Shown in pieces: positions 45,687 to 57,299 of a stretch of 64,000 nt of DNA (the stretch's first letter is position 1; every line of letters begins with the position of its first letter). This DNA comes from Arcuatula senhousia (taxonomy: Eukaryota > Mollusca > Bivalvia > Mytilida > Mytilidae). A program made the position numbers and the translations under genes. The stretch lies in the NCBI GenBank assembly GCA_963971305.1, contig CAXARO010001692.1:16522-80521 (forward strand). Reading direction: 5' to 3'. The notes beneath the pieces were generated by a model. The model was not told the DNA's origin and made no database searches. It was given only the letters and a program-made list of their open reading frames with translations.

Positions 45687-45944
45687 TGAAATCAAAACAT
45701 TGGAAGGTCAAATTCCAAAACTGTTGAAAACGAAAAGTACTCAAAACCAAAACGTTCGAACAAGAAAGCCAAATCCAGCACCGAGGATATCGACCATGTG
45801 CATTACAAGGAAAGAAACCTGGTGTTTTAAACAATTTTGAATTTAAAAAAACGGAAATTTCAGCGACAAAAATATTAGAAATTTTATGGTAAATCGTGTC
45901 AGACAAGTCTGACTACCAGGCTTGTGATTACCCTCGGGGACCTC

Positions 45945-47096
45945 AGTTGTATTTTTTGAGTTTTGGATTAAAGTACATATTTCAGCAAATTTCGAAGAAA
46001 TTGAAACGACATTTTTAGTCTTGATTTTGTGTACCCCCTTAATAGAATGTTCGTATCCGAGGAACATGAAACCAGAATATTGTTGTTTGATTAATGTAGT
46101 AAGTCACCGATTATAGGGGTCATTATAGGAAATATTTTACTTGTTACCAGAGTCTTAGAGTCCTTCAAGATGATTCCGAATGCCATTTTGACCTAGCTAT
46201 CGACCAAATGAAAAGTATTCATTTAAATAAAAGAACACACCTTCTTATCAAATAAACTGCTTGGTACGAAATACCACACTTTAAAAAATGCATTACATCC
46301 ATTATTTGTAAGGCAAACTAAGAATTATAAGGTTTTTTTTTATTTTTGGTTGAAACTTTTGAAATTCTAAGTACAATTTGCTATATGTACATAAAGGTTG
46401 CAAATTTGTTGCCTTAATTTTTTTTTTGAAGAATCCAGTATGTTTAGAAAAAAATTAATTTTATTCATTCATTCATTAATGATATTTCCTAATATGCATT
46501 ATATTTGGTAAAAAATGTGTTTTTTTAAATTAAAATTAATATTTTCAATTCGGTCGATATCTAGATCAAACTGGTATTCGGAATTACCTTAACAGTTCAT
46601 TCGATATCTTCACGCACTGTAGATTTATAAAGTTAACAATTCATTCGATAGCTTCACGCACTGTAGATTTATAAAGTTAACAATTCATTCGATAGCTTCA
46701 CGCACTGTAGATTTATAAAGTTGTTTGGTCACTTGTTGAAAATTTCCACATCGTTGTAAAAAATCATTGGTTTTTCATCTTCCGGAGCACCTGAGTTGAC
46801 TCTTGTTTCGACTGGAGTTCGCATTGCTGATTGATATTCACTTATTTTATGTTTCCATGTTTTACATGTTGTCTGTTTTTGTCCCGTTCCTGTTGGTGTT
46901 TGCTGGTTTTGTCTCTGCCCTTTCGGACTTTTGATATACGGATACCCCATTGGTACCTCTGCTTCTTATAGTATAAATATTTTTAATATCATTGCAAAAG
47001 TGCTCCTATAGCTACAAACTGATATTGCTTTTCGAATTATGTCAAAAATACAGTAATTTTGTGATTCTGGGAGAGAGACTGGAGGATTATTCTACC
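45945..47096. other. Spacer between copies A and B
   Basis: Holds a 44-bp tandem repeat (46590-46727), a dispersed repeat at about 46775-46965 (GAGCACCTGAGTTGACTCTTG), and a fossil of the third paralogue's C-terminal coding end at about 47033-47095. No gene. Confidence 0.5.
46590..46727. repeat. 44-bp tandem repeat, three copies
   Basis: CATTCGATA(T/G)CTTCACGCAC recurs at 46598, 46642 and 46686. A single diverged unit (TTCATTCGATAGCTAAACGC) lies at about 51545, also just 3' of a paralogue of the same gene family. Confidence 0.8.
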
Positions 47097-49206
47097 TTAA
47101 ATGAGCAAATTCCCAAGTAAATCAACGGTAATGCTAGGATCATTATAGTTCAGATTGTAATTCATCGAGTATAAATATAGCTTTAGCTCTGACGTAATGA
47201 TGATGTAATTGTCGTATGACAACGGATCTTTCAAAACAGCAGCTGTATCCACCGGAAGTTGAGTCCAAGGATTTAAATTTTGTCCATTCTGATTGTATTC
47301 TTTGTTTGAAAGTGGAATGTCAGCAAAGTATGGCAGGAAATTACCGTAATACAGAACTTTTCCGTTTTCGAAGAAATATCGTTCCTGTGTGCCATATTTT
47401 GACCTCAGCACGGTCCAGGTTGGGTTCGATGGGAAAACGGTCAGGCTTTGGAATGATGTTCTCACTTTCAAATGGTTTGCTATGGTCATGGGGTACCCTG
47501 ATTCCCGAAATTGATTCGATCCTGATATGATAATTGACCAGACTAAGGAATCTAGATATACAAGAAGCAAAGAATTACCAGATTTTTTAAAGTTTGTAAA
47601 AGCCAAAACTAATAGACCAAGGAAGTTTATTTACTACTATACATTGACATGTTTCAGAATCTGTTGGCTGAGACGGAGATGTCGTATCAATGAACAATGA
47701 CAGGTGGCCATCAAACCATAGATGCCGATGCTTATTTCTTTTATTACTACTCCTAGTCAGTTTGAAGATGGAATGTTGTTCACTAATCAAATTTCAAAGT
47801 GATACTTTTTGATAAAAACCGCTTTCGTTTTCTATTGATAGCTTTTTTTATTAGAATTGAATATAATTTGATAAGTTTTTAATCGATCGGAAGTCCAAAA
47901 TGACGAAAGCGACTACTGATCTAATTGAAGGTTGATATATCTGTCTTCATTGAAATTTTTTTTTTGCCGCTTGTTTATGCAAATTGTGTCGCGCGCACTT
48001 TTTCAACATCCCATTTTCGTCTGTTTATCCATATGTAGACGTTTGTGTCACAAAACCCGACAGTATACAAGTTTTTTGAATAAATGTTTAGTAACATTTT
48101 ATATCCAAACAACAAACATTTGGAATCAATAATTTTATCAATGTATGAAAATGAAAAAAATGTTTTTAAGTTTTCCAAACCTTTTCTTCAATTCAAAGGT
48201 TGACCTACACATATATTTTTTTACCTGTGTAAAGTTCAACTCGATTACCATTCATCGAGTGGATTGCTCTGATTTCTGATAATTCCGGAAGTGTCACAGA
48301 GTAAGCTCTAAATACGTCCGTGAACTTCTGTACCGGAAGACATGGCCCCGTGTTATGCATTTTCGTGATGTCATCATACACGTAAACACCATCTGTTGTC
48401 AAGACAACAATGTCTGCGGCAGAGTAAGGGTTACAAATATACTGTACAGATTCAACTGTTCCAATTATGTACGACTGAAAAAATAAATATAAACAATAAT
48501 ACCTCGACAGATTCTCTTACCTATAGCTATCGACAGAGAATCGGGAGAAACCGAAAGATCTAGGCACGTGAATTGAGGTGTTAAGTCGGCCCATGCAGTT
48601 TTGACTGCTAATTACTACAAAAACGACAGTACACAATGCATATTTACATTGAAACATATCGCCATGTTCATATAGATAATCTTGATTTTTTTTTTAATTT
48701 GTTTTAGTGTTCTTGTATTGTACTCTTCAAACATGCCTTATAGTGTTTTTTTTTCACCTTTCGACAATTGGATAAAACGTTTATGATTAGTCTTTAACAG
48801 ATCAAAGATACCATTGATTCGGGCATTTCGTTGTGTTTTTGTTGTTGGTTTAAATTTGTTTTTTGTGTTTTGTTTTGTAAAGTTATTTAAATGCTGTATA
48901 GTGGAAAGAAAATAAACAATTACAACTAACACTGTTAGGTGTAGCTGTAGAAACTTCTGGTTCCGTTGTAATTTCAGGCTCTGTTGTGCCAACTTCTGTA
49001 GTCATGGCAACATCGTTTGAACTGTCTATAAACAAATCACGTGTCAAGGAACACATGTTTGGAAAGGAAGCGTACAAGTACGGCTGTGCTTGAGTGCTTC
49101 GACCAATCAAATAACATTTCCGGTCTTTCGAAGAACTGAAGTCACTCACGTCTATACTTATTTGTACGCATGTATCGTACATTGTGCAAAGTAGTATACA
49201 GTCTTC
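47097..49206 (-). CDS. PAN-like/hemopexin-like paralogue, copy B (exons 2-4)
   Basis: Exons are 48931-49206, 48225-48474 and 47097-47542: 276, 250 and 446 nt, exactly the lengths in copy A, with the same phases. The protein is very close to copy A (EDCILLCTMYDTCVQISI; DGVYVYDDITKMHNTGPCLP; ERYFFENGKVLYY). No signal-peptide exon like copy A's is visible upstream before the Penelope fragment at 50.2 kb, so the 5' end is missing, unrecognised, or replaced. Introns also match copy A (for example TTTTTAATCGATCG at 41338 and 47876), showing one segmental duplication about 6.7 kb apart. It is intact where visible, so it may be a live gene with an unseen exon 1. Confidence 0.65.
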
Positions 49207-50239
49207 CTAAAAAGAGAGAAAATGTCTTACTTCCATGCATCTGTATTTTCATTTGCTTTAAGGTTATAACTTTTGAATCAATACATCTGTTAAAGCAACC
49301 TAATTTAAAAATGTTAAGAGGCTACCAGACACTTAATTACCTTAACTTTAACCTCATAAAACGAATACATCCTTTAGTTTCCAAATCACATTAGAATACT
49401 ACTGAAACTATCACTTGAGATCACAAGAGGTTAGAAGGAAATGTCATTTTGTTGATGAACGCTTTAAATTAAACATTTAACGAGTATAATGGCCAAATAC
49501 AGTCATATTCTGCTTTAATTATGCTGTGTTTAAGATATGCCTTTGATGAAAATCGAATCAGGAACTAGCTACTTATTCGGCAATCGAAATTTTAATACAG
49601 AATTTGTTACTTAGATATTCTATTCGTATTAAAGATGTGCTTGTGTCATTTTATTATTATATTCTCATATATTCGAATAAGTACACAAAAAAATTACTAC
49701 GGTTTACCCGGCTATGAGGCCTAGTTGGAATGAAAGGGGGTCCATGGGGTCGGAAACCTATATGATTCTTTCTGGTTGTTTTGAAATCAAGGTACAAAAG
49801 CAGTGTAAATTAGTCACAATGGTACCCTGTCTCCCCATGCAGAATTATTCCTACGGTTTACCCGGATATGAGCCCTAGTTGCAATAAAAGGGGGATCAAT
49901 GGGGTCCAAAACTTATATGGTCCCTAATTGCGACCTTTAAATCATAACAATGCAATAACAATAGAATATCTTAATGGCGATTCCTTGAAATTCGAATATC
50001 GAATAAGTAACCAGTTCCTTATTCGATTTTCGTTAGAAGCATATCTTAAAATAAGGATGGAAAACATTTCCTTATTCAAAATTTTGAAACACAAAATAAC
50101 TGAATATCGATCAACAACGCAAACTCCAGTCGAAACAAGAGTGAACTCAGGTGCTCCGAAAGAGTAAGCAGTTCCTGCTTGCTATAGCACACCCGTCGCG
50201 ATGCCAATAGTCCATTCAGTGTGTCAAATCAGTTAAAAG
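49207..50239. other. Upstream region of copy B, with duplicated segment
   Basis: CCTACGGTTTACCCGGATATGAG-like sequence occurs twice (about 49699 and 49852), a tandem duplication of about 150 bp. A repeat fragment GTGAACTCAGGTGCTCC lies near 50141. No exon 1 for copy B was found. Confidence 0.45.
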
Positions 50240-51480
50240 CTATGACAAACCAACATCTGCACTCATCTGAGAGATCGAAATCCCATATTTGTCTATAAGT
50301 GCATGATGTCTTCCGTAAAATTTCTTGAGTGAAGACAGCAACCGAGGAGCAACAAAACCCTGTGTGACCAATTTTTGCGTCAGACGTGTCGCTCTGCTAA
50401 GGAAATCGTTTAAGTCCCGCACGCTCTGGAGTAACGAATCAATTGAGATATGTATAAACTCCATAAGCTGGAGCGGATGGAATGTTGCTACACAAGAAGG
50501 GAAAGTTGACGATTGGAAAGTTGAAGTCATCACATTTGTCATAGAGCCTTGTTGAAAGTCTTCCTTGAGAGTAAATTTCGAGATGTAGATCCAAATATGA
50601 AGCAGACTTCCTAGAATCCGTTGTGTCCTTTATCTCAAGCTCCTGGGGATATATGAGATGGAGAAAGTCACCAAATCGAGAATTTTTGAGTGAAAGGACA
50701 TCATCAATATAACGGAACGTGAGGTTGAAAGAGATAGCTAGTCTACGTCTTCTACAAATCAGCAAGCAAAGGTGCACAATTAGTGCCCATTGGAATCCCT
50801 ATTGTTTGTTAAAAAAAACACGTCCACCAAACTGAACAAATATGTTGTCAATAAGAAAGTTGAGCTTGTCGATTATTTGGTCTTCTGTTAATTTTTTCTT
50901 TTTCTTAGACTCATTGATGACAAAGTAGGTCTTGGTATAATGGATTACTAGATATTTGTACTTGCGTTTTCCATTCTTTTTGAAAAAGCTGCGTTTAATC
51001 AGCTGTGCCAATCGCGATTTCAGTTGTTCATGTGGAATAGAAGTGTAAAGTGTGGAGAAATCGTATGCTTTGATGCTGTTACACGATAAAACTGATTTGG
51101 AGTTAAAAATCTCCATCAGTTCTTTCGAATTCTTCAGGATCCACATTTGATTGACACCATTTTAAGAATAACAACAATCGTAAAATTTCTGGAGGCCGGA
51201 TTTTATTGCCGTAAGTATTGAAGTCAACAGAACTGAAAGAGGCTTAGTTGTACATTTGGATGACCTTGCAATGAAGCGCTGTATGTATTGATTTTTATGT
51301 AATTTAGGAATCCAATACAAGGATGGGATGTCATCATTATTGCACTTGAACACGATTTTGGCCTTCAGAATGAAAATTATTTCTGTAAGAGAAAGGCTGT
51401 TGCTTGCTTAAATGTTCAGCTTTTTAGCTCTACAAAGTTCTTCATAGGGTTGACATCAAGACAAGGTGAACGATTCAGGC
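50240..51480 (-). pseudogene. Penelope-like reverse transcriptase fossil
   Basis: Frames in minus order: PSLYWIPKLHKNQYIQRFIA; AYDFSTLYTSIPH (RT motif A); GIPMGTNCAPLLADL (motif B, interrupted by stop); FRYIDDVLSLKN (catalytic YIDD); SASYLDLHLE; LYDKCDDFNFPIVNFPFL; and DFLSRATRLTQKL. Several frameshifts and stops break it. The family looks Penelope-like from memory of these motifs; no GIY-YIG part was identified. A decayed relative lies at 1733-1928 and a plus-strand one at 57.3 kb. Confidence 0.65.
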
Positions 51481-51703
51481 TCCTGGGAGCCTCTTGTTTT
51501 GGTAGATATATAGATTTAAATGGTATTCAGAATATCCTTAACAATTCATTCGATAGCTAAACGCACTGTAAATTGATTCACCTCTGTTACTCGTTGAAAA
51601 TTTCAACATATTTGAAAAAAAATATTGGTAAATTTAAATATATTTAATATTATTGATATAACTACAAACAACAACGCTCATATAGCTAAAAAAAAATTGG
51701 TGT

Positions 51704-54277
51704 TCAACTCATGTCAAAAACAGTAACTTGTGGTTCTGATAAAGAGACAGGAGGATTGTTCAGATTAGAAGTGTAATCGACCGTGTATTTGTAATTGTTC
51801 CCATTGTTTGTAAAAACAACGTAGTTGTCACTTTCATCCGGGTCTCTACATACGTCAGCTACATCCGCCGGAAGTTGTGACCATATGTTAATATTCTGTC
51901 CGTTCTGATTTAGGATGTCACCACCATTTGCTGTAAATTCTTGGTACTCTGGTACGTTTGCATGGTAATATTTGAACGTATTGCTGCTCGTATAAAAATA
52001 CCTTTGAATTCCACCATATTTCTCCCTATTGGTACCCCACTGAACGGCCGTGAAAAGTAATGAAGTCAGATCAAAAGCAAAGGGCACCGTCGTTTCATGT
52101 AAATGAGTTTCAAGAGGTTTCGGGTATCCGGTCTGAATCAGCAATGGGTTGATCGTTTGCCATCTCCAGACTTGACCATCTATTAAAGAAGCGCTAAATT
52201 ATGGGACATTATATAAAACATTTAAAATAAATTTGATTGAAAGGGAATATCCCATCCAGATTTCTACGGTAATGTTGTTTATAAAGCAATATAATTCAAA
52301 AACAATCCTTTGGGAATGCAAATTTGGCTTAAAACTTTATTGAATAAAGGTTATGAAATGAAAATTTTAGTAAAATTATTGAATTTAGTGTTCTTTGGTA
52401 AAAATATTGATAATTTGATACTTACTATAAAAAGTTAATTGCATTTTTATACTTTTTTTTATACTTTTTATACTCATGTCATTTTTGAGCATTACAGCGG
52501 GCAAGTGTGTCGGTTTTATGTGATGATGCATCATCAAATCATGAATTGTTTGACGTGTTGTGTCGGATTTAAAATCGACATACTTGATTTTTTCACATCA
52601 GTCGATGGATGCTTTTTAGCTAGCTGTCAGTAACTTGGAGTGTTCTCAAGACAGTATCTCTACGTCCCGTTAATTACTTGTTGTCCTTTTGTCGTAGATT
52701 CTCTCTTGTTGAATTGAACTTCTATCGATTTGATTTTTATTGTGTGCTAGTTTGTGCTTTGTTGTTGATTATCAATAGGGGGAAGGTTGGCGCTCAAAAA
52801 CTAGTTTAACCCCGCCACATAATAATGTGCCGTTCCTAAGCCAGGAATCGTTATTAGAGCTTATGTTTAAATTAAGTCGAATTTATGTTAATTGTTTTTT
52901 TGACAAGAAGAGGGTCTTTCATTGCACTTTAGGATTGGGCTTGGATCATATGTATTTTATTTTCAATCCAGGGGCCAATTGAAAAACACCGAGCAGCGAC
53001 CGCTGGTCACATTGAAGGCTGCTGGCTGTTTTCCATTGTGGATATTTTAAATTTACGTTTATAATGTAGGTTGTGTCGCGTACACTTATTCAACATCTCA
53101 TTTTCTTCTATAGTTCTGTATTTTTGTTTCCCTTTTGTAATCTTTTTCTACACATTACCAAAGTAGTTCAGGTAAGACATCTATGCCTCTTTTACAGAAT
53201 GATTATAATTTATCTGTATCACGTGTTGCCAACTTTTTGCATCCGAATATTGATACATGCATATTGTATTTTCGAAACGAAGTAGATACCGGATATTTAC
53301 TTAAGATTAGTGTATAATAAGTAAAAGTACGGGATAAAGTATAATCTTTACCAATTCAGTTATTTGTTTCTTTATTCGGCATCATATTAACTCTTTGGCT
53401 CAGTTTAACACCTTTCATTGGGCGATTTTTTTGGTTTCTTTCTTTAACCTTTCAGCATCATTATTGATCTTATGAAATATAGCTTACATTCGTCCCATGC
53501 AGGACCAGGGTGGCTAACAGGCCCTTCACAGAGCCTAGTTGTCGTAAGAGGCGACTAAGGGTCTTGAATTATGACAAAGTATTAGTGATCAGCCCACAGA
53601 GCGCCCGAGTGTGTACCAAAGGTGGTTGAATAGGGTGGCTTTCGTCTGCAGGGTTTTTGGTCTATAATGCGAAAACCCTTTTCCCTGACCATAGTAGGAC
53701 AACGTGTGTAAAAGAGTGGCACGCTTCATGCACATAAAATGTCCCTCTAAGAACCACCAAGTAGTGCACTTCATAAGCTAGATTTGCCTACCCTAGCCAC
53801 CTATCTCCCTTTCCTGCTGTCTTCATATGGTAATTAACTGATCCTTTATTTCCCATCCCATCCCGTTTTCTCTGTATGATTTCATATTCATTTTATCATC
53901 CTTTTCAAGTCCACCGGCTCCATATAACCTACTATATATAGTGTTGTGTAGAACTCACTTATTAAAGACGTAACTCGTTCATAAACAGGGGAGATAATTC
54001 TATCAATACATAATAGATTTTTACGACACTAACTTGCGAACAAATCAACGAAGTCATTCTGGTGGCTCATTATAGCATCAACGTCTGTAATGACTGGTAG
54101 ACTGGGATAGCCGACGGACACATCCGGGAAACTCTCAACGGATCGGCATGGACCTTGTGACAGTGACGCGTAATTGTCATAGGTGTAAACACCCTGTGAC
54201 GTCAGAATTGTGATGTCATATCCGGAATTGGCTGCACATCTTTGTTTTAAGCCATCCACAGCACCAATTATAGTTAT
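51704..54277 (-). CDS. PAN-like/hemopexin-like paralogue, copy C (exons 3-4)
   Basis: Exon 3 is 54034-54277 (ITIIGAVDGLKQRCAANSGY...SQGVYTYDNY...FPDVSVGYPSLPVI). Exon 4 is 51704-52179 (NGQVWRWQTINP, TGYPKPLETHL, QRYFYTSSNTFKYY, NQNGQNINIWSQLPADVADV). Phase 1 at the junction is the same as in copies A and B, and the joined length is divisible by three. It is clearly related to A and B but much more diverged, with a longer C-terminus (EPQVTVFDMS). Signal and PAN-like exons are not visible upstream, so it may be partial. Its intron contains a Penelope-like 3' end and another repeat. Confidence 0.6.
52240..53130 (+). mobile_element. 5'-truncated Penelope-like element 3' end, in intron of copy C
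   Basis: Co-linear with 57955-59440: HPDFYGNVVYK-type coding end, GTGTTCTTTGGTAAAAATATTGATAATTTG, TTAGCTAGCTGTCAGTAACT, ATAGGGGGAAGGTTGG, AACCCCGCCACATA, and finally GTCGCGTACACTTATTC. Unlike the copy at 57 kb, it is not interrupted at the TTAA site, so it shows the empty state of that MITE insertion. Confidence 0.7.
53490..53825. repeat. Unclassified GC-richer repeat
   Basis: About 330 bp less AT-rich than its surroundings, with GTCGTAAGAGGCGACTAAGG (itself a small hairpin) and AGGGTTTTTGG..CGAAAACCCTT. It has the look of a retrotransposon 5' region, but no second copy occurs in the window. Confidence 0.35.
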
Positions 54278-55959
54278 CTAGAAAAAAAAGGAAAACAGAT
54301 AGAAAATTAAAATAATTACAAAATTTTCGAACTTGATGAAATAATCTCAATGTCCAAGAAAAAGACTAAACAAGGAAGACATATAGGACGCAATGGTCCT
54401 GACTCGGTTTAGGTATTTCAAACTTGTTACTTTCAACATAAGCAAAATTAATAATGTGATAATGAATTAATAACTATTAATTTAATTGTTGGTCATATTA
54501 CATGCATACAAAATTAAGCGAACATTGGGTATGATCTTAATATAGTTTTGTTTGTAAACTCTATGGAAAGGGGCTTAAAGGAAATTCATTCATACTCTGT
54601 GAAACGACAAGATTTAAGAAATTCGACCAAGTTTCGAAAACATTAGCGGTTAATGGAAAAGAACAATGTTCGAGAAAATATCCTGAATTTGATTTTGGAT
54701 CATTAAATATTTGGCAGCAGAGGTTAAGAAAAGAGATATTCTGAAACAGGATTCCTGCTATATTCATTTAAAGGCATTTTACTTTAAATGCTAATAATGA
54801 AAAAAAAATCTGTCTCAACGCCTTTGAAAAATCAAAATCTTTTTCATGCTCTGACTATCTGACCAAAACAAAAAACCATGTCACATTTAAAGTAAAATGT
54901 TCGGTCCCTTGTATAACAAATATAGCCAACGCGTTCTTTAATTGCTGTCCACGTGTATGCCATAGGTAATTACAACGTTATCAAGTACAACTGACCGGGA
55001 AAATAATACAAAAACCAAAAATGTAATTAAAAAAAAGAGCTGGACTTTCAACGAAATAAAGCAAACGCCATAGTAAGAATTCCGCATGTACTCCATTCAT
55101 AAAGTGCAGATGACCGGGAAGGTAGCACTTAAAAAAGTAATTGGTTTTTAAAAATAATGAGTTGGACTTGAACACTTACAGGGATTATTTGGTTTAGAAA
55201 TCTCACAGGAAATGGAATGATGGCATCGTTTAAGAGTTTTTAATTACAAGCTATTGATGAATATTTTAATCTACTTATATTAATATTGAAATAGCCAGAT
55301 ATATCAACTTTGTTTAGTTCTGGGCTAACAATTCGTAATCCCGTTACTTAGAATTACTGAATCAAATTGTTTGACCCCAATTTTCCTGATTTGTTTTTTT
55401 TAATTGTTTGTTTTGTGTGTTTTTTTTTGCGTTGGATGACGGTAACTAAAATGCGTTTTTTTTTCTAGTTCAAGTCAGGCTACATATAAGATGAAACTAA
55501 AATGGAGGTCTTCCGTGGAAGACGTACTAGTATGTCGCCAGCGTCTTAAAATATTCAGTAAACAGGAAGTAGATACATGTAAGTTAAAGGCATAAAATGG
55601 TTTTACACAATTTACTTTATATATTTATTTATTTCCTCCAATATTGAAGAGCTGATATGTAGAGTGATTGCTTTAGGAAAGTAAGAGAAAAGACAGCAAA
55701 TGTACATAAATAAAAAAAAAACAAAAAAAAAAACAAAAACAAAAACAAACAAACATGTAATTACATTAAAGAGAGGCTGGCTTAAAGTTCAATTAAAGAA
55801 AGTTGAAGGAAGTTCAAAATTTAAATAAAGCCATGGTTGACTCTTCAATCAGGGTGACATATTCGGTAGACATTCATTACACATGTTTTCTGGAAAGAGG
55901 TAATGCCATCATCATTAAGATTAAAGTCACTTCGACATGATAAGATATTTGCTTAAAAG
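54278..55959. other. Non-coding stretch upstream of copy C
   Basis: AT-rich. A dispersed repeat fragment (TTCGAACTTGATGAAATAATCTC to GACTCGGTTTAGGTATTTC) lies at 54320-54430. No exon-like frame with a signal peptide was found. Confidence 0.4.
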
Positions 55960-57180
55960 TATATCAGATAAGTTGTGTAGGTATGCACTAAACTCAATTG
56001 GACCAATGTTTATTAAGTCACACCAGAACTCGTCTCTCTGAGATTGTAGTGCCTTGCACGATGTTATGATGTGAAGAGAAATGTCACCAAAAAATCTAAA
56101 ACACATGTGACTTAGTATAATTGGCTCTGTGTAAGGACGACATAAAGTACATTAACTGACTTGGAAACGGAACTGTTCTCTGAGATGGGGAAATTTCTTC
56201 TAAGAGTCCATGTAGCATGTGGACCATCTGCAAAAGAATGAATGGCTTTAAAGAATGTAAAGTCACTGTTTTTGCCTGTTCTTTCACGCCACATGATTTC
56301 TTCTGTGTTTTGAATTGCACGTTTGACGATATTTTTCCATTGTGTGTAAGAAGGAAAAAGTCCAGTTTCAAGAAAATCGCCCAAATCACTAAGCTCGTAC
56401 CTAAGTAAAAGTCTCTGTATATCAGGAACATCAATCGCTGTTTGCAACACATTTATACTTAAAGTCCATAGCCCTTGCGAGCAATATCTGTTTCGTCAAC
56501 GCTGTGTTCTTCATGGACATAAGGTGTCCTAAAAATAATTTCTTTTCATCAATTAATGATTCAATGGATCTCCATCCAAGTAAAGAAAGACACATATCAG
56601 TTCTAGTAAGTTTAGGTTGTCATTGGATAGTTCTGCAGATGAACATTTGTGCAAGCTCCATCAACAACATTTCTTTTGAGGTTAGGCCCGTCCAAATTTC
56701 GCATCCGAAAAGTGCCTTAAAAAAACTTTACGTACTACTCGACTGTAGAACTCAACACTTAGGACAGATTTATCTAGATCACACTTCATTAGGCATAAAG
56801 CAGAAGATATCAAAGTTCTACAAACTGTAAGAGTTCAATCAGCAGAGTTTAGTTTCGAATTCAGTGACACTCCAACATGTTTAGGATTCTATTGGAATTG
56901 GTTTGTCACACAACTTTATATCTCTGTCAGTTTTACTACTGCCATAATTTAGTTGAATACTTTTGGTTGGATTGAACTTGAATTTCCAAACGTTACTGTA
57001 GTTTTAGCACATATTCACCAACTGTTGCATGTCATAATTGTTTGTACTGATCAAAGCAATGTCGTCCACTTAAACAGGTGAGGAAACGTGTTTGTCCATC
57101 ACTATAGAACCACATCTACTTGAAGATAGCTGTTCTATTAGGTCATTTATGTAGAGAAATAAAGTTTAGATGATAGACTA
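55960..57180 (-). pseudogene. LINE reverse transcriptase fossil
   Basis: On the minus strand the stretch near 57150-57065 reads YINDLIEQLSSS, then, past a stop, VDDIALI (the (A/V)DD catalytic box). Downstream follow YGSSKTDRDIKLCDKPIPIE and, at 56112-56450, a frame with RYELSDLGDFLETGLFP. The order fits an RT and C-terminal region of a LINE in the CR1/jockey style. Multiple frameshifts; dead copy. Confidence 0.55.
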
Positions 57181-57299
57181 TTTTAGATGATAGACTACTT
57201 CTTTGCCGTACACTTCTATGAATAGGAAAATAGCGTAAAATTTGTCCATTGTATAAAACGGCACATTTCGTATCAGAAAATGTTCTCTTACCAATATTT

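Larger units (their letters stand above)
45218..45944. repeat. Tandem dimer of 383-bp hammerhead-bearing repeat
   Basis: Two near-identical units (45218-45600 and 45601 to about 45944) start ACAAATACCAAAACGC and carry matching landmarks 383 bp apart, for example the ribozyme at 45258 and 45641. Related, more diverged units form the array at 61.7-63.2 kb. The minus frames at 45164-45451 and 45544-45906 encode the same peptide only because the DNA is repeated. Confidence 0.85.

Noticed and set aside
45164..45906. Two matching minus-strand frames of 95 and 120 codons
   Set aside because: They translate the 383-bp repeat dimer including its ribozyme; identity is DNA repetition, not protein conservation.
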